A DNA stretch of 9,041 bases from Promethearchaeota archaeon (lineage in GTDB: Archaea; Asgardarchaeota; Lokiarchaeia; Sigyniarchaeales; SOKP01). The position numbers and the translations under genes are program-made. The DNA lies in assembly GCA_004524385.1 (NCBI GenBank), contig SDNM01000048.1, positions 1 to 9,041 of the forward strand. The letters are read 5' to 3'. A model generated the notes under the pieces. It was given only the letters and a program-made list of their open reading frames with translations. It did no database searches and was not told the origin of the DNA. This document shows positions 1-6,266 of the stretch, piece by piece. How positions within the stretch are numbered: position 1 is the stretch's first letter; every line of letters starts with the position of its first letter.

Positions 1-3000
1 CCGAAAAAACATACGAAATTGCGTGGAATGAAGCTTTCAACGTCAGCATCGCTTATAACGATACGGTTACGGGAGCCTTTATCACAGGTGCCACCGTATC
101 GATAGCAGGCTCGGGAATTTCAGAGAAGCCTTTAAATTTTGATGGTGAAAATTATACAGTAACCCTTAATTCCTACGAATTAGGCCTTGGATTTCACTAT
201 TTAACGATTCTTGCCACTAAGATAAACTACAGCTCTGCTTCAGAGCTAATAACCATAACTGTTACCAACAGAGAAACTTATTTAATAACTAATGTTAATG
301 CAACATTAGATGTTTCAGGGATTTATCAAACTAAAATAGGAGAGACTTTGAATATAACAGTATGGTATAGAGACTATGATACCGATAGCTATCTTGATAA
401 CGCAACAGTGGAGCTTAGGGGTTTAGCTGAGGCAAAATCTTTAACTCGGTACGGTCAACAATATACTATTCTAATGCCTGCTGAGAATATTAGTCTTGGC
501 GTTACCATTTTAACGATAAATGCTAAACAAGACAATTATACACTGAGTTCTGAGGATATAACCGTCTATGTTGCTGAAAAAGGAGCGATTTATAATCTAT
601 TCTTAAACGGGGTAAATTATACGGGGAACGAAGATATTTCGCTTACTATAAATGTATTATTAAATATTTCACTTGCATATATAGAAGAATTATCTCCTCA
701 TAATCCCATTACAGGTGCCTTAGTATCTATAAACGGTTCTGGAATTTCTGAGGTTTTACATTTCAATGCTCAGAGCAATTACTCAGTACTTATTAATACT
801 GATGATCTAAATCAAGGAATTAACTTTTTAACCATTTACGCCCAAGCAGATAATTATGAGCCTCTATCCATATTGCTTATAATTTCTATAGTTGAAATAC
901 AGACTAATTTAACATTATATATCGACGAAGTAGACTTAACAGCAACACCTTCAATAGTACGAGAAATCGGCGATTTAATAAATATTACTATGTATTTTAG
1001 AGAGCAATTAGCACCCCAAGATCATATTTCTGGTGCTTCAATAAATGCATCTATTCCTGGTAAAGTTTTTGAAATTCTTGAAAGTGGTACATTCCAACAC
1101 TATAATTTAACCTTAGATACATACGAGTTGAATCCAGGAGTTAATTTCATAACCATTTTAGCCCAGTTAGCTAATTATCAACCACAATCTTTAATTTTAA
1201 CAGTCGAGATAACACCGAAAGAATCGCTTCTAAATATATCCTTAAATGAAGTAGATAAAACGGCAGACGTGGATAAATCCATCATCTTGAAATGGAATAA
1301 ATTATTGGACGTTTCTATTACGTATCGAATAGATGACATAACCGAGGAGCACATTGATTTTGCAACCGTTACAATAGTAGGAGAGGTTTTTTCAGGTGAG
1401 CTTCTAGAACATCCATCTGAAGAAAGATACAATTTAACATTAAATACAATAAGATTAGGCGTAGGAATTCATTATTTAACCATCTTAGCTGTGAAAATTA
1501 ATTATGAAGTTCAATCAGTAGTAATTAGAGTCGATGTAATTAAGGCGGATGCAAATTCTCAATTATTAATCGATGGAGATGAAGAGAGTCAAAACGCAGT
1601 CATCAATGTATATCTAAACCAGACTGTAAATATTACATTGATATATGAAGATTCAGTTCTAAATTCTAAAATTAGTGGAGCAACCATAAATCTCACTGGA
1701 GGAGGTCTTCAGGATATAGGTTTATCAGAATACCCTGGGCATTATCATTACATATTAAATACCTCGCATTTAGATGGAATTACAAATTTTCTAGCTGTCT
1801 TTGCTCAAGCTGATAATCATTCTTCGCAATCAATATCTTTTTCAATCGTAATAATCGATAGAAGAACAGATTATATATTATTATTATCGAACTCCAGTTC
1901 ATCACCACTAGAGGATAGAACTAGCAAACCATCCATTAAAGTCGTAGTGGACGATTATTTCCAAATCAATATATCCTTTTTTGATAACGAGACGAAAAAA
2001 CTCCTTTTGGATGCAAATTTAAGATTAGTAGGGGAAGGCTTTAATGAAACATTAGACTTTAATGGTGTTAATTATTACATATCTATAGATTCTGATGATA
2101 ATAAGCTAGTTTCTGGATTTAATTTCTTAAAAGTTGTAGCACAAAAATTTGGCTATCAAACTCAAGATATAGACTTCATAGTTGAAATAATTAATAGACT
2201 AACAGAGATAAAAATAGATGCAAATGGAGTAGATGTGACATTTGCTCCAACACTGACACTTCCTTATGGTGATAAGCTAAAAATTACAGTTAATTTTTCT
2301 GATATTCAAACAGGACAAATTATTGATGGATCAACGGTAACTATTGAGGGAGAGGGTTTTAACCCCAGAAACTTTACTCAAGTTTCTCAATATGAGATTG
2401 AGATAAATACCGTAGATCTAGATATTGGAATCCGATTTTTAATAATTTTTGCTGGGAAGACAAATTACCAATCCAAATCAGTCACTCTTAGAATAAATGT
2501 TGCTAGAATACAATGTGAAGTCGAGCTTTTGAAATACGATGATGATGAGATAGATATAAAACCCGGAGAAGACGTTACAATAAGAGTTCAATTAAATGAT
2601 TTAGATTTCGGCAGAGTCATAACAGATGCGAGGGTTGAATATACTTGGGAGCATGGTGACGGAGAGATGGATGAAAAAGGAGATGGAATATATGAGGTTA
2701 AATTGGAAGAAGTACCTGAGGGTACTTTTAAATTTGTTATTACAGTTTACGCCGAAGATGAATTTGAATTCAAACGCAAGGAAATTAAAATAAACTCGAT
2801 TAGACCAGTAGAAGATATCAGATTGCTAATAATTCTAGCGACAGTAATTCCAATCGCTACCGCCATTGGTAGCATATTAGGTTATAGACAGCTAAGAATT
2901 ATAAAAACGCCTAAATTCGTGAAAAAAATGAAAGCTTTAAAAAGCATCATTAAGAAAGGGCATGAGATGCCAGTACATTATGTATATCCTCACAGAGATG

Positions 3001-3164
3001 AAGCATTCTTCAAAAAGTATAGGAAACAATGGGATAAAATCGGAATTCCGCTAAATAAAGTCTTAGGAGTAAAATTTAGTGAGAAAAATCTAGCAAAAGT
3101 CAAAGCTAAGAAGGCCAAAATAAATTCTTATAAATTTAAAAAACAGAAACGTCCTAAGGAATAA
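1..3164 (+). CDS. Large Ig-like repeat surface protein with C-terminal membrane anchor (5' partial)
   Basis: The reading frame is open from base 3 to the TAA at 3162-3164 and runs off the left edge, so 1053 residues are visible and the start and any signal peptide lie outside. A TTG at 348 in this frame is not a credible start, because a complete repeat pattern precedes it without interruption. The visible protein is about nine beta-rich repeats of roughly 105 residues, then one hydrophobic helix at visible residues 939-961 (2817-2885), then a 92-residue tail very rich in lysine and arginine. By the positive-inside rule the repeats are outside and the tail is in the cytoplasm (type I topology). 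Many N-x-S/T sequons fit a glycosylated archaeal surface protein. A role in adhesion, cell envelope or sensing is inference; no enzymatic motif is visible. The next gene follows after 29 bases and is probably co-transcribed. Confidence 0.9.
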   Translation, partial: EKTYEIAWNEAFNVSIAYNDTVTGAFITGATVSIAGSGISEKPLNFDGENYTVTLNSYELGLGFHYLTILATKINYSSASELITITVTNRETYLITNVNATLDVSGIYQTKIGETLNITVWYRDYDTDSYLDNATVELRGLAEAKSLTRYGQQYTILMPAENISLGVTILTINAKQDNYTLSSEDITVYVAEKGAIYNLFLNGVNYTGNEDISLTINVLLNISLAYIEELSPHNPITGALVSINGSGISEVLHFNAQSNYSVLINTDDLNQGINFLTIYAQADNYEPLSILLIISIVEIQTNLTLYIDEVDLTATPSIVREIGDLINITMYFREQLAPQDHISGASINASIPGKVFEILESGTFQHYNLTLDTYELNPGVNFITILAQLANYQPQSLILTVEITPKESLLNISLNEVDKTADVDKSIILKWNKLLDVSITYRIDDITEEHIDFATVTIVGEVFSGELLEHPSEERYNLTLNTIRLGVGIHYLTILAVKINYEVQSVVIRVDVIKADANSQLLIDGDEESQNAVINVYLNQTVNITLIYEDSVLNSKISGATINLTGGGLQDIGLSEYPGHYHYILNTSHLDGITNFLAVFAQADNHSSQSISFSIVIIDRRTDYILLLSNSSSSPLEDRTSKPSIKVVVDDYFQINISFFDNETKKLLLDANLRLVGEGFNETLDFNGVNYYISIDSDDNKLVSGFNFLKVVAQKFGYQTQDIDFIVEIINRLTEIKIDANGVDVTFAPTLTLPYGDKLKITVNFSDIQTGQIIDGSTVTIEGEGFNPRNFTQVSQYEIEINTVDLDIGIRFLIIFAGKTNYQSKSVTLRINVARIQCEVELLKYDDDEIDIKPGEDVTIRVQLNDLDFGRVITDARVEYTWEHGDGEMDEKGDGIYEVKLEEVPEGTFKFVITVYAEDEFEFKRKEIKINSIRPVEDIRLLIILATVIPIATAIGSILGYRQLRIIKTPKFVKKMKALKSIIKKGHEMPVHYVYPHRDEAFFKKYRKQWDKIGIPLNKVLGVKFSEKNLAKVKAKKAKINSYKFKKQKRPKE
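3..2804 (+). repeat. Nine tandem Ig-like protein repeats
   Basis: Each unit follows one pattern: a strand with N-(I/V)-(T/S), a segment like ITGATVSIxGxG, a Y-x-(V/L)-x-(L/I)-N-T strand, then a closing signature such as FLTIYAQADNY, followed by an alternating hydrophobic strand. Approximate units by closing strand are 3-269 (partial), 270-572, 573-893, 894-1211, 1212-1538, 1539-1853, 1854-2189, 2190-2501 and a divergent membrane-proximal unit at 2502-2804. Closing signatures include FHYLTILATKINY, VNFITILAQLANY, IHYLTILAVKINY, IRFLIIFAGKTNY and, in the last unit, FKFVITVYAEDEF. The units are diverged at DNA level, so the duplications are old. The Ig-like beta-sandwich fold is inferred from the strand pattern and repeat length. 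Confidence 0.82.
2817..2885 (+). other. Single transmembrane segment of the surface protein
   Basis: About 23 mostly hydrophobic residues (starting IRLLIILATVIPIATAIG) follow the last repeat and are followed by RQLRIIKTPKFVKKMKALK. The charge step predicts an outside-to-inside crossing. The tail coded by 2886-3161 is basic throughout and contains the segment PVHYVYPHRDEAFFKKYRKQ, so it is likely a folded or partner-binding cytoplasmic domain and not just a stop-transfer signal. No known domain was recognised in it. Confidence 0.8.
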
Positions 3165-3175
3165 GGATACAAAAA

Positions 3176-3179
3176 GGAG
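3176..3179 (+). promoter_or_regulatory. Shine-Dalgarno-like site for the longin/winged-helix gene
   Basis: GGAG sits 14 bases before the ATG at 3194, within the 29-base gap after the surface-protein stop. The spacing is longer than ideal. The gap contains no T-tract or TATA element, which supports one transcript for both genes. Confidence 0.45.
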
Positions 3180-3193
3180 TTGCTCAATAAAAA

Positions 3194-4321
3194 ATGCCTG
3201 TAGGATTATTAGTTATGAAATGGGACGATCGTGTTGGAACTAAGATTGAGGCAAAATATCCAGAAGAAATTAATGTTATGGATAGTACATTGATGCAGAT
3301 CTACAGTACGCATGAGTATAGCAGTGAAGCGGGAATTATCAGTATAATGGTAGGGTCTCTGAATATCATGTCTTATTATTCAGGACCTGACAAGCGTTAT
3401 TATGTTGTCTTACTCTTAAGCTTAGACGACGATCCAGATGCATATGAAGCAGGATTATCTGATATTTCGAGAGTTATATTGCAAAACACTGAGAATAAAG
3501 AATTTGTGCCTATGATTCCTTCTCTCTTTCAACGTATTTCAATCTTTCCAAGCTTGAATCTAGAGCAGCAGCTTGCGGTTACTTATCAAGATGAAATTAA
3601 AAGGATGATTATAGAAAGACTTAGAGAAGAAGGAGTTGTTTCAAAATCAGAACTTATGATTTGGTTAAGAGATCAATATAAACACGGTTTCGTAGACTTA
3701 GATGCTCTTTTGGTTGATTTAATTAGGAAGGATATTATTAAAGAAGCATCGGTTAAAGGCATGCCATCGGAATTACTTTTCTTCTTAAATGATATATTAA
3801 TGACTAGAAGACCCCCTATTAATTTGTTGAAAAATCCAGTAGAGAAAGGCTTGCCAGAGAAATTTGTAAATGAATATGAAATTTCAATTAAAAATTTTTT
3901 TCAAGATTATAAGCCATCAAAAGAAGACAATTTGGAACTAATTAAGTTAGTGATGGATCCTCAGGTTTATGAATGCTTAAAATTATTAAGAACCATGTTC
4001 CCTACCAAAAATGAACTTGAGAAATTGAAGAAGAAAGGCGTTCATGACTTAGATGAAGCTTTAAAAGCACTATGGGAGAATAAAATGATTGTTGTTTTTC
4101 AAAGATCTAAAGGTATTGAATATTATGCTTTGGTTTCTGATTTTGAAATTTCCACGTTCTTTCCAAAATATATCTTAAATACAATTATTAAAGAATATGA
4201 TGTTAAGTCAAAAGCAGACAGAGTTTTAATTGAATTCTTAAATGTCTTAGAAGAGGCTTATTATTCGTATAAAGAAATGAAGAAGAAACAAAAGAAGGAA
4301 GAAAAAGCGCTTGCTGAATAA
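3194..4321 (+). CDS. Longin-like domain protein with two winged-helix domains
   Basis: This is a 375-residue soluble protein. Residues 1-115 look like a longin/roadblock-type domain: a first strand MPVGLLVMKWDDRVG, a paired strand TKIEAKYPEE, a helix around 30-42, a hydrophobic strand YYVVLLLSL (69-77) and a closing helix (82-97). Residues about 130-205 and 245-318 each show helix-helix-helix-wing patterns with charged recognition-type helices, read as winged-helix domains. The end is a Lys/Glu-rich coiled tail (356-375). There is no membrane segment and no catalytic motif. The ATG at 3194 is chosen because the longin strand begins immediately after it. The gene lies 29 bases behind the surface-protein gene, suggesting a cytosolic partner or regulator encoded with it. 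Longin plus winged helix is the order found in the eukaryotic GATOR1 subunit NPRL2, and the N-terminal strand pair resembles that family by eye. DNA binding is the alternative. The gene is certain; the fold assignment is moderately sure and the function unknown. Confidence 0.85.
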   Translation: MPVGLLVMKWDDRVGTKIEAKYPEEINVMDSTLMQIYSTHEYSSEAGIISIMVGSLNIMSYYSGPDKRYYVVLLLSLDDDPDAYEAGLSDISRVILQNTENKEFVPMIPSLFQRISIFPSLNLEQQLAVTYQDEIKRMIIERLREEGVVSKSELMIWLRDQYKHGFVDLDALLVDLIRKDIIKEASVKGMPSELLFFLNDILMTRRPPINLLKNPVEKGLPEKFVNEYEISIKNFFQDYKPSKEDNLELIKLVMDPQVYECLKLLRTMFPTKNELEKLKKKGVHDLDEALKALWENKMIVVFQRSKGIEYYALVSDFEISTFFPKYILNTIIKEYDVKSKADRVLIEFLNVLEEAYYSYKEMKKKQKKEEKALAE

Positions 4322-4337
4322 GAAATATAATACTATC

Positions 4338-4345
4338 TTTTTTTT
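4338..4345 (+). terminator. T8 tract, probable archaeal terminator of the left operon
   Basis: Eight consecutive T residues lie 17 bases after the TAA at 4319-4321. Archaeal RNA polymerase commonly stops at T-rich tracts without a hairpin, and no stable hairpin is seen here. Confidence 0.5.
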
Positions 4346-4467
4346 GCATATTTTCCTTGAATAAACAAAGACTATAACAGTATAATAAAATCATCTATTA
4401 TATTTGAATCCTAAAAAAATATTTGCTTATTTCAAAATGAATTAGCAATAGATTTTTTAAATGTTGT

Positions 4468-4487
4468 TACTAATGATAATACTAATG
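4468..4487. repeat. Two TACTAATG direct repeats, 12-base period
   Basis: Two perfect 8-base copies are separated by ATAA. They lie about 60-75 bases upstream of the best TATA candidate for the following gene. A 12-base period is close to one helical turn, so a regulator site is conceivable. In sequence this AT-rich, chance is also plausible. Confidence 0.3.
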
Positions 4488-4543
4488 TTATGATAAATAG
4501 TTAAAGCATGTTAATAAAAAAGAAATGCGTAATTTTCAGCTCA

Positions 4544-4551
4544 TTTATATA
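4544..4551 (+). promoter_or_regulatory. TATA box (TTTATATA) for the phosphoesterase gene
   Basis: TTTATATA matches the canonical archaeal box A. Initiation about 25 bases downstream, near 4573, would give a leader of about 60 bases that includes the GA-rich ribosome binding region at 4611-4628. A second candidate, TTTATTTAAG at 4585-4594, would give a leader of about 20 bases; the sequence does not decide between them. Confidence 0.45.
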
Positions 4552-4623
4552 CAAACTTTGATTATGTATTAGAAGTATATACAATTTATTTAAGGCATCC
4601 AATTAAATTAAAGAGAGATGGAA

Positions 4624-4628
4624 GAGGG
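4624..4628 (+). promoter_or_regulatory. Shine-Dalgarno-like GAGGG before the phosphoesterase gene
   Basis: GAGGG lies five bases before the ATG at 4634, in a purine-rich stretch. It supports 4634 as the start over the in-frame ATG at 4658, which has no comparable site. Confidence 0.5.
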
Positions 4629-4633
4629 ATATT

Positions 4634-6223
4634 ATGGCATTAGATCAGACAGTTAAAATGAAAACTAATCATAATACCAAGAAAAGAATTGTAATTATTT
4701 CAGATACACATATAACTCCGTCGGGTACTGAATTTAATATAAAAGCATTCAATAAAGGAATTGAAAAAATTAATAAAATTAAAAACGTTACTCTTTTTCT
4801 TCATTTAGGAGATATTACTCAATCGGGAACTTTATTGGATTATGAATATGCGATAGAACAAATGAAGAAATTTAATCCTATATCAAAGGCTCCAATATAT
4901 TACTTAATTGGAAATCATGATGCTAAAAATGTAGGATATTTATTATTTGAAGAACTCATTGGAGAGAGGCATTTTGAGTTCGAAGACTCGAATGATTATA
5001 TAATAGGAATAGATAGCACTAAACCAGATTTGCCTGGAGGTGTTATTCACCATAGTGCGATTAACGCTGTAAAAAAAAGACTGTTGCAACCTGAAAGAGA
5101 AAACAAGTTAAAAATTGTCTGTTTCCATCATCAACTTATTCCGATTCCAAATACGGGAAAAGAGAGATCCGCCATAGATGATTCGGGAAATATGCTTCAA
5201 ATGCTAATTGATACAAATATTGATTTAGTTTTAAACGGCCATAGACATATTTCAAATTTATATGCTTTGAATAGCACTAAGAAAGATTTTTATATTTATA
5301 ACGCAGGTACATTTTGTTGTAATAAAACAAGATACAGAGAACTTTTTACATATAGCGTTATTGACATTAATGGAAATACACTTAATTTTAAATTATTGCC
5401 AATTCTAGAAGAAATTCCTAAAAAAGAGATTCATCGTAATATTAATTATTACGTTCCGCGAGAAATTAAACTAAAAGAAAAATCATTCTGTAAATTTATT
5501 CAAATATGTAATACTGAGATTTCGGAACAAGCAGGGATGAATAATTCAAATTTTAATGATACAATTGATGAAATTAACAAAGTGAGAGACGTAGACTTAG
5601 TTGTTCATGCTGGAAACTTAACAAAACATAGCTATAAGGAAGAATTTAAATTAGCTAAAGAAAAATTAGCTGAAATTAAACACCCTTATATAGTTGTTCC
5701 TGGGTATTCAGATTCAAAACCTCCCGCTTGGAAATATTGGGAAAATTATATTGGTTCCTTAGATCCATTATACGAAACGGAAAAATTATATTTTCAGGGA
5801 ATTAATTCAACTCGCCCAGACTCAAAAGAAGGTTATATTGGTCGTAAAAAATTACATAAATTCATAGAAAAAGTATTAAGTCTTAGTCATCAAAAAATAT
5901 TTGGAGTATGCAGCTATCATAATTTAATACCTACACCATTAAGTGTTTGGCGCACTACGCTAATCGATTCTGGGGATGTTTTATCTCAATTTGCTCGCTC
6001 TCAAATAGATCTTGTTCTAAATAGTTCACCAAGCATATCATTTAACGTAAAAATAGATAATTCCATATTTTCAAACGGAGGAAATCTTCGAGGTAATCAT
6101 TTTGATGAAAATTTTATTGAAATCGATATATATAAAGATGGTCTTATAGTTTTAACCGAAAATAATTTAAAAACGGGAAAAAAGAAAGTAATTGGTAGAT
6201 ATAAAACTACAATATTAACTTGA
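4634..6223 (+). CDS. Tandem metallophosphoesterase, second half degenerate
   Basis: This 529-residue protein contains two calcineurin-like phosphoesterase domains of the Icc/CpdA type. Domain 1 (residues about 17-265) carries the full metal-binding set: D24 and H26 in SDTHI, D60 in HLGDIT, N94, H95 and D96 in GNHD, H165/H166 in CFHHQ, and H203 and H205 in NGHRH. It should be an active dinuclear-metal hydrolase; the substrate cannot be read from sequence (cyclic nucleotides and other phosphodiesters are known for the family). Domain 2 (about 285-529) aligns along its length, for instance LIPIP with LIPTP and IDLVLNGHRHIS with IDLVLNSSPSIS, but nearly all ligands are changed: N293, E295, N328, Y358, S359, Y428, S465 and S467. 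It is therefore probably a pseudoenzyme half arising from duplication, used for binding or for shaping the active half. There is no signal peptide or membrane helix, so it is cytoplasmic. The ThiI-like gene starts 43 bases after the stop. Confidence 0.92.
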   Translation: MALDQTVKMKTNHNTKKRIVIISDTHITPSGTEFNIKAFNKGIEKINKIKNVTLFLHLGDITQSGTLLDYEYAIEQMKKFNPISKAPIYYLIGNHDAKNVGYLLFEELIGERHFEFEDSNDYIIGIDSTKPDLPGGVIHHSAINAVKKRLLQPERENKLKIVCFHHQLIPIPNTGKERSAIDDSGNMLQMLIDTNIDLVLNGHRHISNLYALNSTKKDFYIYNAGTFCCNKTRYRELFTYSVIDINGNTLNFKLLPILEEIPKKEIHRNINYYVPREIKLKEKSFCKFIQICNTEISEQAGMNNSNFNDTIDEINKVRDVDLVVHAGNLTKHSYKEEFKLAKEKLAEIKHPYIVVPGYSDSKPPAWKYWENYIGSLDPLYETEKLYFQGINSTRPDSKEGYIGRKKLHKFIEKVLSLSHQKIFGVCSYHNLIPTPLSVWRTTLIDSGDVLSQFARSQIDLVLNSSPSISFNVKIDNSIFSNGGNLRGNHFDENFIEIDIYKDGLIVLTENNLKTGKKKVIGRYKTTILT

Positions 6224-6233
6224 TTTTAAATTT
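6224..6233 (+). promoter_or_regulatory. Possible TATA element before the ThiI-like gene
   Basis: TTTTAAATTT begins right after the phosphoesterase stop. Initiation about 25 bases on would leave a leader of only about 12-14 bases before the GTG at 6267, consistent with the lack of any Shine-Dalgarno there. Such AT-rich matches are frequent by chance, and read-through from the upstream gene is equally possible. Confidence 0.25.
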
Positions 6234-6266
6234 CTTAATTAAAATTTATTTGTATTTGATGTAAAA

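Larger units (their letters stand above)
4322..4633. other. 312-base AT-rich intergenic region
   Basis: No coding frame of credible composition and no tRNA- or rRNA-like structure is visible. The region holds the T8 tract at 4338-4345, a direct repeat of TACTAATG at 4468-4475 and 4480-4487, and TATA-like elements at 4544-4551 and 4585-4594 ahead of the phosphoesterase gene. A further T6 run lies at 4452-4457. The rest is low-complexity AT-rich sequence in which nothing else was recognised. Confidence 0.6.

Noticed and set aside
1178..1432. Minus-strand open frame of 84 codons opposite the surface-protein gene
   Set aside because: It lies wholly within a strong repeat-coding region, with no Shine-Dalgarno or recognisable domain; it is a shadow of the + strand gene.
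4203..4394. Minus-strand open frame of 63 codons over the 3' end of the longin gene
   Set aside because: It overlaps the coding end and the T-tract, its residue composition is low-complexity, and no family is recognisable.
4322..4633. Small RNA or tRNA gene in the largest intergenic gap
   Set aside because: No cloverleaf arms, G+C-rich island (usual for structured RNAs in AT-rich genomes) or conserved kink-turn boxes were seen.
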